Part shown: piece by piece, positions 7,832 through 16,256 of the stretch
How the letters are laid out: the number at the start of each line of letters is the position of its first letter
Position numbering within the stretch: position 1 is the first letter of the stretch
NCBI GenBank assembly: GCA_015492645.1
Contig: WGER01000029.1
Span: 1 to 64,000 of the forward strand
Direction: 5' to 3'
Length of the DNA: 64,000 bases
Source of the DNA: Nitrospirota bacterium
GTDB lineage: Bacteria > Nitrospirota > Thermodesulfovibrionia > Thermodesulfovibrionales > JdFR-85
Notes under the pieces: generated by a model
The model's database searches: none
What the model was told of the DNA's origin: nothing
The model's input: the letters and a program-made list of their open reading frames with translations, nothing else
Translations under genes and position numbers: made by a program

Positions 7832-8305
7832 ATGAGGGTGTATCTTGTCCAGCACGGGATACCTGAACCAGAAGAGGTTAATCCTCAAAGACCCCTGTCA
7901 AAGGAGGGTAGAGAAGAGGTGAAATCAGTGGCTGAGTTCCTGAGGAGGGCTGGTATAAACGTCTCGGTGGTGATGCACAGTGGAAAACTGAGGGCAAAGG
8001 AGACGGCGATGATATTCGCTGATAGACTACAGGTTGAAGAGGTCCATGAGACGGATGGCCTCAAACCACTTGATGAACCTTCAATATGGGCAGAAAGGCT
8101 CAAGGACATCCAGAGGGACACCATGCTCGTAGGGCATCTTCCCCATCTGGAGAAACTGGCATCGCTCTTAATTGTGGGGGCCCCTGACAGAAGAATTGTG
8201 GCCTTCAGACAGGGTGGTGTGGTCTGTATCGAGAAGGACGGAGATGGCTGGGCAGTGAGGTGGGCCGTGATACCGGAGATTGTAAAAGAATTCTCTGAAA
8301 TTTGA
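7832..8305 (+). CDS. SixA-like histidine phosphatase
   Basis: A 157-residue member of the histidine phosphatase superfamily, closest in form to SixA. The N-terminal motif reads YLVQHGIPEPEE, where QHG replaces the usual RHG, a variant I also know from SixA-like proteins. A second catalytic histidine appears in MLVGHLPHLEKLASLL. SixA enzymes remove phosphate from phosphohistidine on phosphotransfer proteins; the true substrate here is unknown. A strong AAGGAGG precedes the ATG by six bases. The upstream gap contains an AT-rich inverted repeat (TTATTATAGTAATAATAA). The stop codon overlaps the -35 box of the ArsR gene. Confidence 0.75.
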   Translation: MRVYLVQHGIPEPEEVNPQRPLSKEGREEVKSVAEFLRRAGINVSVVMHSGKLRAKETAMIFADRLQVEEVHETDGLKPLDEPSIWAERLKDIQRDTMLVGHLPHLEKLASLLIVGAPDRRIVAFRQGGVVCIEKDGDGWAVRWAVIPEIVKEFSEI

Positions 8306-8330
8306 CATTTATTGAATAAAATAGTAAAAT
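8302..8330 (+). promoter_or_regulatory. Consensus-like sigma70 promoter of the ArsR gene
   Basis: TTGACA (8302-8307), exactly 17 bases, then TAAAAT (8325-8330). The expected start of transcription is near 8337, about seven bases before ATG 8344, with no Shine-Dalgarno sequence. A dyad AGTTC-TT-GAACT (8331-8342) covers the start site and could be an autoregulatory operator. Confidence 0.7.
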
Positions 8331-8343
8331 AGTTCTTGAACTT

Positions 8344-8676
8344 ATGAATGAGAAGATAGACAAGAAGATATTCGAACTACAGGCTGATGTCTGTAAGACC
8401 CTGACCAATCCGAAGAGGCTGGAGATTATTCATGCATTAAAGAATGGAGAGAAGAGTGTTACTGAATTGGTCAACATCCTTGGTATACCAAAGGCGAATG
8501 TCTCCCAACACCTGGGGGTATTAAGAAACAAGGGTATATTAAAGGCAAGAAGAGAAGGGGTAAATATATACTACAGGATATCCAACCCCAAGGTGATAGA
8601 CGCCTGTACCCTGATGAGGGAGGTACTGCTGGAGCAGATCAGGGAGAGGAATGCGATATTAACCAACAGTGATTAA
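8344..8676 (+). CDS. ArsR-family winged-helix transcriptional regulator
   Basis: A 110-residue helix-turn-helix protein. The core [20 protein letters not shown] and the recognition part [19 protein letters not shown] are characteristic of ArsR/SmtB repressors. The beta-wing reads [12 protein letters not shown]. The single Cys18 in the alpha-1 'DVCK' position, and a second Cys in the C-terminal helix (DACTLM), could sense thiol-reactive or redox signals, but the classical ELCVCDL arsenic/metal box is missing, so the ligand is unknown. It has its own promoter with an overlapping dyad, suggesting autoregulation. The 3' end overlaps the convergent uvrB gene by 18 bases. Confidence 0.85.
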   Translation: MNEKIDKKIFELQADVCKTLTNPKRLEIIHALKNGEKSVTELVNILGIPKANVSQHLGVLRNKGILKARREGVNIYYRISNPKVIDACTLMREVLLEQIRERNAILTNSD

Positions 8677-10644
8677 CTGTTCCTTCAATTTCTTTATCTT
8701 GTCCCTGATCTCTGCAGCCCTTTCAAATTCGAGATTCTGTGCAGCCCTCTTCATTTCTTCCTCTAACTCCCTGATCGCCTCTTCATCCACTCTGTAGGGT
8801 TCAACAGGCTCTTCCACAACAGGTACAGTCCAGTAGTCTGCCTCGTATATGGAAGAGAGTATGTCCTTTATCCTGCTCTTTACTGTTTCAGGTGTAATAC
8901 CCATCTTCCTGTTGTACTCCATCTGTATCTTTCTCCTTCTTTCTGTCTCCTCTATAGCCCTCTTCATAGAGCCTGTAATGGTGTCAGCATAAAGGATCAC
9001 CTCACCGTTTACATTTCTGGCTGCCCTGCCTGCAATCTGGATGAGTGACCTCTCTGAACGGAGGAACCCTTCCTTGTCTGCGTCAAGCACAGCCACCAGG
9101 GAGACCTCTGGCAGGTCAAGCCCTTCCCTCAGAAGATTCACGCCTATCAGGACATCAAACTTGCCGAGACGGAGGTCCCTGATGATCTCCACCCTTTCAA
9201 GGGTATCTATATCGGAATGGAGATACCTTGCCCTGATCCCGAGTTCAGAATAATAGTCCGTGAGATCCTCTGCCATCTTCTTGGTGAGGGCCGTTACAAG
9301 TACCCTTTCACCGCGTTCTACCCGCTTCCTTATCTCTCCCAGGAGGTCATCCACCTGTCCCTTTGCAGGTTTCACAGTGATCCTGGGGTCAACAAGACCA
9401 GTGGGCCGGATTATCTGTTCAACCACCCTTCCACCTGACTTCTCCAGTTCGTAGGGGCCGGGGGTGGCTGAGACATAGATTACCTGATTTACCCTGTGTT
9501 CAAACTCTTCAAACTTCAGGGGTCGATTATCCAGGGCAGAGGGGAGCCTGAAACCATACTCAACCAGTGTCTCCTTTCTTGATCTATCACCCTCGTACAT
9601 CCCCCTCAACTGAGGGATGGTTACATGGGATTCGTCTATCACCAAGAGATAGTCATCAGGGAAGTAGTCCAGGAGAGTGAAGGGTGGCTCACCAGGTGCC
9701 CTTCCGCTGAGGTGTCTTGAATAGTTCTCTATACCATGACAGTATCCGAACTCCCTCAACATCTCCATGTCAAACCGCGTCCTCTGTTCAATCCGCTGTG
9801 CCTCCAGATAACGGCCCTGCTTCATGAAGTACTGGACCCTCTCCTCGAGTTCCTCTTCTATTGCCCTGAGTGCCCTCTCAAGGCGGTCTCTTGGTGTAAT
9901 CCAGTGACTGTTTGGATATATGGCTATCTTTTGGAGCCTCCTCAGTCTCTCTCCCGTGAGTGGATCAAATTCATCTATCCTGTCTATCTCGTTACCGAAG
10001 AACTCTATCCTGATCCCCCTGTCGAGAGAGAAAGAGGGGTATACCTCTATCACATCACCCCGCACCCTCATCTTTCCCCTTCTGAACTCCCCCTCTGTTC
10101 TTTCATAGAGCATCTCAGCGAGTTTCCTCAGGATGGCATCCCTGTCTGTCCTCATACCCTCCTCTACTATGAGGTGCATCGCCATGTAGTCATCAGGGGA
10201 GCCTATTCCATAGATACATGAGACAGAGGCGACCACTATGGTATCTCTCCTTTCAAGCACAGCCCTTGTTGCAGAGTGTCTCATCCTGTCTATATCATCA
10301 TTAATAAGGGCATCCTTTTCTATATAGGTATCTGTCTCGGGGATGTATGCCTCAGGCTGGTAGTAATCATAGTAACTGACGAAGAACTCAACTGCATTGT
10401 CAGGAAAGAGGGCCTTGAACTCGCCATACAGTTGTGCAGCAAGTGTTTTGTTGTGGGCTATCACAAGGGTGGGCCTCTGTACATTTGCTATTATATTGGC
10501 AATGGTGAAGGTCTTGCCAGAGCCTGTCACGCCAAGGAGCACCTGGTGCTTCAGGCCCTTAAGTACACCCTCTGTCAATTCCCTGATCGCCTTCGGCTGG
10601 TCCCCCTTTGGTGTAAACTCTGATCTAAGAATAAACCTGTCCAT
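8659..10644 (-). CDS. uvrB: Excinuclease ABC subunit B
   Basis: A 661-residue damage-verifying helicase-like subunit of nucleotide excision repair. The Walker A motif [10 protein letters not shown] lies near residue 40. A beta-hairpin region with [13 protein letters not shown], the Walker B-type DESHV and C-terminal helicase motifs (QIAGRAARN) are all in order. The protein ends with a UVR domain (about residues 620-655, [21 protein letters not shown]) that contacts UvrC. Length is standard. No uvrA or uvrC is nearby. A TATAAT box sits six bases before the ATG, so the transcript is probably leaderless. Confidence 0.97.
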   Translation of the reverse strand: MDRFILRSEFTPKGDQPKAIRELTEGVLKGLKHQVLLGVTGSGKTFTIANIIANVQRPTLVIAHNKTLAAQLYGEFKALFPDNAVEFFVSYYDYYQPEAYIPETDTYIEKDALINDDIDRMRHSATRAVLERRDTIVVASVSCIYGIGSPDDYMAMHLIVEEGMRTDRDAILRKLAEMLYERTEGEFRRGKMRVRGDVIEVYPSFSLDRGIRIEFFGNEIDRIDEFDPLTGERLRRLQKIAIYPNSHWITPRDRLERALRAIEEELEERVQYFMKQGRYLEAQRIEQRTRFDMEMLREFGYCHGIENYSRHLSGRAPGEPPFTLLDYFPDDYLLVIDESHVTIPQLRGMYEGDRSRKETLVEYGFRLPSALDNRPLKFEEFEHRVNQVIYVSATPGPYELEKSGGRVVEQIIRPTGLVDPRITVKPAKGQVDDLLGEIRKRVERGERVLVTALTKKMAEDLTDYYSELGIRARYLHSDIDTLERVEIIRDLRLGKFDVLIGVNLLREGLDLPEVSLVAVLDADKEGFLRSERSLIQIAGRAARNVNGEVILYADTITGSMKRAIEETERRRKIQMEYNRKMGITPETVKSRIKDILSSIYEADYWTVPVVEEPVEPYRVDEEAIRELEEEMKRAAQNLEFERAAEIRDKIKKLKEQLITVG

Positions 10645-10650
10645 ACTATT

Positions 10651-10656
10651 ATTATA
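10651..10656 (-). promoter_or_regulatory. -10 box of uvrB, leaderless
   Basis: The minus strand reads TATAAT, then six bases, then ATG at 10644. The predicted transcription start therefore coincides with the start codon. No SOS (LexA) box is obvious in the 62-base gap shared with the response regulator gene. Confidence 0.5.
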
Positions 10657-10691
10657 ACCCCTGGCCAGAGAATGAATCTTTTATTCCTATG

Positions 10692-10700
10692 TGGTATAAT
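10692..10700 (+). promoter_or_regulatory. Extended -10 promoter of the HD-GYP regulator, leaderless
   Basis: TGGTATAAT is a perfect extended -10 element. ATG 10707 begins six bases after it, so the mRNA should begin at the start codon. The -35 region is weak, as expected for extended -10 promoters. Confidence 0.6.
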
Positions 10701-10706
10701 TAAGCC

Positions 10707-11777
10707 ATGCGGAGAGGGGAATATTCTGTGGTAATTGTAGACGATGAGGAGGTGGTGAGAGATGTACTTGGTGATCTCCTGAGGGATGAGGGGTATGAGG
10801 TATATGAGTTCGGGAGGGCAGAGGATGCCCTGGAATTTATAAAAAACAGAGAAGTCTGCCTCATTATAACTGACATCGTGATGCCAGAGATGGATGGACT
10901 CACCCTCCTGAAGAAGGTGCACCAGGAGATCAATCCCCAGTTACCAGTGATAGTGATCACCGCCTATCCTGACCTCCAGAGGGCAATTGATGCCCTGAGA
11001 GAAGGGGCGTCAGACTTCATCATAAAGCCCTTCAAGTCTGACCAGATACTGCATGCTGTCAGAAGGGCGATCACCTACTACGATCTGATACAACTGCAAC
11101 TCGCCTACGAGGAGCACCTCGAGAGGACAGTGATGGAGAGAACAAGAGAACTGGAAAAGGCGCTGACATTACTGAGGGAGGCGAGCAATGAGATAACCAC
11201 CAGGCTGGTAAGTGCCGCAGAGTACAGAGATGAAGACACTGCAGAACATATTAAGAGGATAAGCGCCTATTGTCAGAGGATAGCAGAGGCCCTTGGCATG
11301 TCCAAGGAATTTATAGAGGATATAGGTCTTGCCTCCCAGATGCACGATGTGGGAAAGATAGGCATTCCTGACCAGATATTGCTGAAGCCAGGACCCCTCA
11401 CAAGGGAGGAATTTGAGATCGCCAAGACCCATACCCTGATAGGATACGATATACTGAAGGATTCTAAGTTTCCTGTGCTCCAGATGGCAGCAAGGATCGC
11501 CCTCACCCACCATGAGAAATGGGATGGGAGCGGTTATCCTAAGGGATTAAAGGCCGAGGAGATACCGATTGAGGGCAGGATCGTGATCATGGCAGACCAG
11601 TATGATGCCCTCAGGTCAAAGAGGCCCTATAAGGGGCCCCTCAGCCACCAAGATGTCTTCAGGGTAATCACCGAGGGCGATGGCAGGACAATGCCCTATC
11701 ATTTTGATCCCCAGATACTCTCTCTCTTCAAGAAGATACACAGGGATTTTGATAGCATATACAATGAGTATCGGTAG
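10707..11777 (+). CDS. Response regulator with HD-GYP output domain (RpfG-like)
   Basis: A 356-residue two-domain regulator. Residues 5-120 form a receiver domain with acidic residues in IVDDEE and the phosphorylatable Asp56 in [13 protein letters not shown] coiled-coil linker (about 130-165) follows. The C-terminal HD-GYP domain has [14 protein letters not shown] near 212 and [13 protein letters not shown] near 270. Such domains hydrolyse cyclic di-GMP or related dinucleotides, so a sensor kinase, not seen here, would control nucleotide turnover. A GGDEF protein is encoded at 18895-20307. The C-terminal end overlaps nadD by 14 bases, but the functional link is unclear. Confidence 0.92.
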   Translation: MRRGEYSVVIVDDEEVVRDVLGDLLRDEGYEVYEFGRAEDALEFIKNREVCLIITDIVMPEMDGLTLLKKVHQEINPQLPVIVITAYPDLQRAIDALREGASDFIIKPFKSDQILHAVRRAITYYDLIQLQLAYEEHLERTVMERTRELEKALTLLREASNEITTRLVSAAEYRDEDTAEHIKRISAYCQRIAEALGMSKEFIEDIGLASQMHDVGKIGIPDQILLKPGPLTREEFEIAKTHTLIGYDILKDSKFPVLQMAARIALTHHEKWDGSGYPKGLKAEEIPIEGRIVIMADQYDALRSKRPYKGPLSHQDVFRVITEGDGRTMPYHFDPQILSLFKKIHRDFDSIYNEYR

Positions 11778-12435
11778 GAAGGGCTATCTCGGTGGCACAT
11801 TCAACCCCATCCACTACGGCCATCTCAGGATGGCTGAGGAGGTTCGGGAGGCCCTGAAATTAGAGAAGGTGGTGTTTATTCCTGCACCTGTACCTCCACT
11901 GAAAGACAGAGATATCGCCCCTCCAGAACTGCGGCTTCAGATGGTCAGGCTGGCGGTAGAGGGGAACCCCTTTTTTGAGGTATCAGACCTGGAGTACCAG
12001 AGGACCGGTAAGTCCTATACTGTGGATACGATGAGGTTACTGAGACAGATGGAGCCTGAGGTGGAACCTGTCTTTATCCTTGGACTGGATGCCTTTTTAG
12101 AGTTACCACAATGGCACAGACCTGAGGAGTTGATCAGCCTGTGTGACTTCGCTGTGGTCAGGAGGGCTCAGGCTGGTAAGGAGGCCCTGTTTGACTCGCC
12201 TTTTCTGAGCAGTTCAGAACCGATTGAGGTTACCAGGGACTACGAGGTCTATCCCCTCCACGGTGAAAGGAGACTCTACTGGGTGAACTGCAGGGTCCTG
12301 CAGATATCCGCCTCTGACATCCGAAAGAGATTGAGGGAGGGCAGGAGTATTAAATACCTGTTGCCTGAATCTGTTGAATCTTTTATAATTAGACAGGAGG
12401 TATATCTGAATAACGAAAGGGGTGGTCGATCGTAG
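11764..12435 (+). CDS. nadD: Nicotinate-nucleotide adenylyltransferase
   Basis: About 223 residues from ATG 11764. It transfers AMP from ATP to nicotinate mononucleotide in NAD synthesis. The nucleotidyltransferase signature [12 protein letters not shown] appears at residue 10, and [10 protein letters not shown] near the C-terminus carries the conserved phosphate-binding motif. nadD followed by rsfS and rlmH is a widely conserved bacterial gene order. The start lies inside the end of the response regulator gene, and its stop overlaps the proposed start of rsfS. nadB, another NAD gene, is at 20447. Confidence 0.93.
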   Translation: MSIGRKGYLGGTFNPIHYGHLRMAEEVREALKLEKVVFIPAPVPPLKDRDIAPPELRLQMVRLAVEGNPFFEVSDLEYQRTGKSYTVDTMRLLRQMEPEVEPVFILGLDAFLELPQWHRPEELISLCDFAVVRRAQAGKEALFDSPFLSSSEPIEVTRDYEVYPLHGERRLYWVNCRVLQISASDIRKRLREGRSIKYLLPESVESFIIRQEVYLNNERGGRS

Positions 12436-12806
12436 AAAGTCTTCAAAAGGCTAAACTGATAGCAAGGGCGGCCTCTGAGAAGAAGGCCCTGGACATACAG
12501 ATCCTTGAGATAAAGAACCTTACTATAATTGCAGACTATTTTGTCATCTGTTCCGGTGAGACCCTTCCCCAGGTGAGGGCAATAACAGACAATATCGAAA
12601 TGCAGATGGACAGAAGAGGAATTACCCCCCACAGGATAGAGGGTTATACTCTGGGGCAATGGGTGTTAATGGATTATGGAGATGTGATCGTTCATGTCTT
12701 TGATGAAGAAAAGAGGAGATACTATGACCTTGAAAGGCTATGGATAGATGCACCAAGGGTAGGTGTTGAGGAAGAGGTTCAGGATAATATGGGTGGGAAA
12801 GACTAA
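12429..12806 (+). CDS. rsfS: Ribosome silencing factor RsfS/Iojap, non-canonical start
   Basis: About 125 residues. The conserved core reads AASEKKALDIQILEIKNL, then ADYFVICSG and LGQWVLMDYGDVIVHVF, matching RsfS, which binds ribosomal protein L14 (uL14) and blocks subunit joining in starvation. No ATG, GTG or TTG precedes this core after the in-frame stop at 12411. The best-placed candidate is ATC 12429, six bases after AAGGGG and giving the family's usual N-terminal length. CTG 12456 after AAAAGG is the alternative. A GTG at 12573 would delete the core and is rejected. The gene overlaps nadD at its 5' end and rlmH at its 3' end. Confidence 0.8.
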   Translation: MVESLQKAKLIARAASEKKALDIQILEIKNLTIIADYFVICSGETLPQVRAITDNIEMQMDRRGITPHRIEGYTLGQWVLMDYGDVIVHVFDEEKRRYYDLERLWIDAPRVGVEEEVQDNMGGKD

Positions 12807-13209
12807 GGAGCCCTTTGTGCAGGAGGGTATAGAGAAATACCTCAAACTCCTTTCACCTCTTGCAGAGGTGGAGATAAAGACGATAAAAGAGGAGAGGGGG
12901 AAGGGGGTCAAGGAGGCATTGAGGAGAGAGGGAAAGAGGATCTGTGAGATGAGCGAAGAGTATATTCTCCTGGATGAGAAGGGGAGGATGATGAACACAA
13001 TGGAATTTGCAGGATTCATCTCAGACAGAAGGGATATGGATTTTGTTCTGGGAGGTCCCTATGGGGTGGACGAAACCGTAAGGCAGAAGGCCTCCCTCAT
13101 ACTGTCTCTGTCACCCATGACCTTCCCGCATGACCTTGTGAGACTCCTGCTCCTTGAGCAACTCTACAGGGCGGTTACAATACTGAGTGGAAGGAGGTAT
13201 CACCACTGA
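12763..13209 (+). CDS. rlmH: 23S rRNA (pseudouridine1915-N3)-methyltransferase
   Basis: A 148-residue SPOUT-fold methyltransferase acting on helix 69 of 23S rRNA. The N-terminal IIWVGKTKEPF, the SAM-binding LGGPYGVDETV and the C-terminal knot segment FPHDLVRLLLLEQLYRA are diagnostic. A GTG at 12763 (or TTG 12766) gives the normal N-terminus. It lies 44 bases inside rsfS, so the two genes are translated in overlapping frames. The stop overlaps the next ATG as TGATG, indicating translational coupling to the membrane TPR gene. Confidence 0.93.
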   Translation: MLRKRFRIIWVGKTKEPFVQEGIEKYLKLLSPLAEVEIKTIKEERGKGVKEALRREGKRICEMSEEYILLDEKGRMMNTMEFAGFISDRRDMDFVLGGPYGVDETVRQKASLILSLSPMTFPHDLVRLLLLEQLYRAVTILSGRRYHH

Positions 13210-14519
13210 TGGCGAGATTTGTCTTCCTCATGTTGATATTGTATATCCTGGTGATGGCCATCTTTGGATACTTCAACAATACTACGGTGACGGTGGTACT
13301 CTTTAAGGACAGGACTGAGGAACTGCCCCTCTGGTTGCTGGTGTTCCTTTCTTCACTCATTGGAGCGGGTTTCCTCTTTGTGATATATATGGTAAGAGAT
13401 ACCAGAAGGCTCTTCAAGAAGATGCAGACACAGAAGGCACAGAAGAGGGCAGAAAAACTACAGGGCCTTTATTTAAAGGCATTGAATGAGGTCCATGCAG
13501 GAAAGGACGGAAGTGCAAAGGAGACCCTCTCATCGCTCCTGCAGATAGAACCCGATTATCTTCCAGGACTCAAAGTCCTTGCGGACCTGTCTCTGAAAGA
13601 GGGGAGGCTGGATGAGGCTGAAGAGAACTACAGAAAGGTACTCCAGGTCTCCAGAAATGACAGAGATGCCCTCTATGGACTTGCCTCTGTCAAGTTCAGA
13701 CAGAAAAAGCCGGAAGAGGCCCTCTCCCTTATAGACGAGGTTATAAAGGCAGATAAGAGGGACCTCTCTGCCCTTTATTTGAAGAGACAGATTCTTGAGA
13801 GTATGAAGAAATGGGACGAGTTAATAGAACTACAGAGGTCGATCCTCTCCTTGAAAGATGAGCCTGAAGAGAGGCATTATCTGCAGGGCTACCTCTATGA
13901 GGCCGGTATGAAGGCGGTAGAGGAAGAAGACCCGGAGAAGGCGAAGAAACTCTTTAAAGAGGCCCTCAAACAGGACCACCGCTTTGTTCCGGCACATATC
14001 GGCCATGCAGAGGCGATGCTGATCGAGGACAGAGACAGAGATGCGATACATTACCTGGAGAGGGCATTCAGGGAGACCGGTTCCCTTGTGTTTCTTGCCC
14101 GGCTGGAGGACCTGCTACTCAGCCAGGGGGAGCCTTCAAAGATTATCCAGATCTATGAGGAGGCGTTAAGAGAGAAACCTGCAGATACCGCCCTCAGGTT
14201 CTTCCTTGCAAAACTCTACTACAGACTCCAGATGCTTGACGATGCCCTTGAAACCCTGGACCAGATAGATGACCCGCAGGGTATCCCTGATATTGCCAGA
14301 TTGAGGGTGGCTATATATCTACAGAGGGGTGATTACCAGAAGGCGGCAGAGATGTTAAATTCCATCCTGGATATAAAAAATACCCTGAGGGTACCTTACT
14401 GCTGTTCAGAGTGCGGCTGGATTCAAACGGAATGGACAGGTAGATGCCCTTTCTGTGGAAAATGGGATACCTTCTTTTTTAATCTTCATGGAAGATGTGA
14501 AAGAAAAGTCAGGATCTGA
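13209..14519 (+). CDS. LapA-LapB fusion: membrane-anchored TPR protein with rubredoxin-type zinc ribbon
   Basis: A 436-residue protein. Residues 1-80 contain two hydrophobic segments (about 4-22 and 42-62) around TTVTVVLFKDRTEELPLWLL, the pattern of LapA (DUF1049). A cytoplasmic TPR solenoid spans about 90-385. The C-terminal segment CCSECGWIQTEWTGRCPFCG, with two CxxC pairs, matches the rubredoxin-like metal domain of LapB. In Escherichia coli LapA and LapB are separate neighbours. LapB tunes lipopolysaccharide synthesis by steering LpxC degradation by FtsH. Here both parts are one polypeptide. It suggests a Gram-negative envelope. TGATG overlap with rlmH indicates coupled translation. Confidence 0.8.
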   Translation: MARFVFLMLILYILVMAIFGYFNNTTVTVVLFKDRTEELPLWLLVFLSSLIGAGFLFVIYMVRDTRRLFKKMQTQKAQKRAEKLQGLYLKALNEVHAGKDGSAKETLSSLLQIEPDYLPGLKVLADLSLKEGRLDEAEENYRKVLQVSRNDRDALYGLASVKFRQKKPEEALSLIDEVIKADKRDLSALYLKRQILESMKKWDELIELQRSILSLKDEPEERHYLQGYLYEAGMKAVEEEDPEKAKKLFKEALKQDHRFVPAHIGHAEAMLIEDRDRDAIHYLERAFRETGSLVFLARLEDLLLSQGEPSKIIQIYEEALREKPADTALRFFLAKLYYRLQMLDDALETLDQIDDPQGIPDIARLRVAIYLQRGDYQKAAEMLNSILDIKNTLRVPYCCSECGWIQTEWTGRCPFCGKWDTFFFNLHGRCERKVRI

Positions 14520-15159
14520 GGTATCTACAAGACCCTACAGGGTCGGCAGAGTGGTGCTTGATACGAGTCTGTTTGTGAACCCTGAGGTGAGAAAGTACTT
14601 CGGGGAGACACCCACAGAGGCACTCGAGGGTTTTCTATTCCTGGCCGCTCAGATCCCCATCCTTGAGTTCTATATGCCCCCTTCTATCTTTAAGGAACTC
14701 CTTCACTTTGTTGACAAAGAGAAGATCTCTGGAGACCTCCTCCTGATACTACATCAGAAACCCCCGAGCAAGTATGAGATGTCCTGTCCTGCCTTCCTGC
14801 TGTATGAACTTATTGAGGACATCCGTAACAGGATAAATAAAGGCCTGAGGGTGGCAGAGTCGGCAGTGAGGACAGTGGGCAAAAAGAGGGAAGGTGAAGT
14901 TATACAGGAACTGAGGAGGAAATACAGGGAGGCCCTTAGAGAGGGTATTATTGACTCAAAGGAAGATGTGGACCTGATTCTGCTTGCAAAGGAACTGGAT
15001 GCCCTCCTGGTTACAGCAGACCACGGTGTAATAAAATGGGCTGAGAAACTGGGGATAAAATGGCTATTCCCAGAAAAGTTCAGGGAGTATCTGCTCAGTT
15101 CTATAAAAAAGGCAAAGCAACTCCGTCCCGATTCTCAACCCTTTGAATCTCAGTCGTAG
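14488..15159 (+). CDS. PIN-domain RNA-ligase partner protein
   Basis: About 223 residues. The start region RVVLDTSLFVNPEVRKYFG and the late ALLVTADHGVIKWAEKLGIK supply the acidic residues of a PIN nuclease fold. The whole pattern fits the 'RNA ligase partner' family, known mainly by co-occurrence with Pab1020/MJ0414-type RNA ligases in archaea and some bacteria. The ligase gene is convergent and overlaps by 10 bases. Its activity has not, to my knowledge, been established; RNA cleavage is a reasonable inference from the fold. ATG 14488 lies inside the end of the TPR gene. A shorter start near 14548 cannot be excluded. Confidence 0.8.
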   Translation: MEDVKEKSGSEVSTRPYRVGRVVLDTSLFVNPEVRKYFGETPTEALEGFLFLAAQIPILEFYMPPSIFKELLHFVDKEKISGDLLLILHQKPPSKYEMSCPAFLLYELIEDIRNRINKGLRVAESAVRTVGKKREGEVIQELRRKYREALREGIIDSKEDVDLILLAKELDALLVTADHGVIKWAEKLGIKWLFPEKFREYLLSSIKKAKQLRPDSQPFESQS

Positions 15160-16256
15160 AACCCGTAGCCCTTCAGTTTTCGCCTCAGGTCCTTTGTTCC
15201 CTTCTGATATGTCTTTGTGAACGTGAGGAGATACTTTGAACCCTTCTTTTCAAGGCTCAGGAGTCTTGGACGTGTTCCTGTCTTCCTCAGATGTTCTATC
15301 AGGAGGTCCGCAGTCTCAGGTCTGTTCACTCTGACCCTGAAGGTCTCGGTTATGGGGTTGTCGTCTAAAACCACCTTCATCGCCTCGAGGAGACCCTCCA
15401 TAAAGGAATCACCAATTGATGCCTTAAGGTCCTCAGAAGGGGCCCTCGATGTCTCCAGAAGTATCGCACCTATTCTTAAAAGTCTCTGGATGTAGAATCC
15501 ACCTGGTAGTTCAGACATGAGATGGGCCGTTGCCCTTATATCCCTCACACAGGAACTGAGGGTGACGTATTTTATCTCCTGTCTGCCGTCAAGGGATTTT
15601 AAGACCAGACCCTCCCTGCCCTCTCTGTCCAGTTCTTCTATAATCCTTCTGATAGCATCAGTGTCTCTTATTGTGAAAGGCCCCCATCTCCTGACACTCT
15701 TCACCCGGAGGGCATCCAGTATCTCATACCTCTTCTGGACCGGCAGACTCCTTCCTGCCCTGTCTTTAATATCGAAGGCGAAAAAGTCGATGTCTTCATC
15801 CATATAGGGGATGCCTTCTGAGTTATAGGGGTTCTCAGGTCCCACTACCTCCACGCAGAGGGTGTAGTCAGGATACCTCTCAAAGAATTCAGCAGGAATG
15901 AATTCATTCACCCTGTCCATTGTGAAGGGACATATGAAGCCTCCCCTTGTGAAGGCATAGACAGTGTCGCCCACTCTCCGCAGTCTAACGTTGTAGCCAT
16001 CCATCTTCTCCTCTGCATAAAATGGTCCAGTGATATTTCTCTCAATCCCCTTTTCAAGGACAAGGACCCTCTTGATCCTCTGAAATCCCTTCAGGAAGCC
16101 ACCATCCCAGAAGACGGTACCTCTCAAGAATTCCCCTGCGTCCTTCTTCAGGCGGTAAAATATCCTCCCCTCAAACTCATAAAAGTCCAGGTTATCCCTG
16201 TTTATCCGTTTCTCAGGTAGAAATCTTTTGAGGTACTCTCCGAAGATGCTCTCCAT
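15150..16256 (-). CDS. ATP-dependent RNA ligase, Pab1020/MJ0414 (Rnl3) family
   Basis: A 368-residue nucleotidyltransferase-type ligase. Motif I is EEKMDGYN with the AMP-accepting Lys84. Other motifs are CVEVVGPENPY (134-144), FFAFDI (158-163), EGLVLK (215-220) and IKY (228-230). A C-terminal helical domain of about 130 residues is the dimerisation part in the archaeal enzyme. Relatives adenylate 5'-phosphate RNA ends and circularise or join RNA. The gene starts 44 bases inside the tRNA nucleotidyltransferase gene on the same strand, so they share an mRNA. The convergent gene encodes the PIN partner. The substrate here is unknown; tRNA or other structured RNA repair is the natural guess. Confidence 0.9.
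   Translation of the reverse strand: MESIFGEYLKRFLPEKRINRDNLDFYEFEGRIFYRLKKDAGEFLRGTVFWDGGFLKGFQRIKRVLVLEKGIERNITGPFYAEEKMDGYNVRLRRVGDTVYAFTRGGFICPFTMDRVNEFIPAEFFERYPDYTLCVEVVGPENPYNSEGIPYMDEDIDFFAFDIKDRAGRSLPVQKRYEILDALRVKSVRRWGPFTIRDTDAIRRIIEELDREGREGLVLKSLDGRQEIKYVTLSSCVRDIRATAHLMSELPGGFYIQRLLRIGAILLETSRAPSEDLKASIGDSFMEGLLEAMKVVLDDNPITETFRVRVNRPETADLLIEHLRKTGTRPRLLSLEKKGSKYLLTFTKTYQKGTKDLRRKLKGYGFYD

Noticed and set aside
9736..10221. Plus-strand frame inside uvrB
   Set aside because: Antisense shadow of uvrB with no domain pattern.
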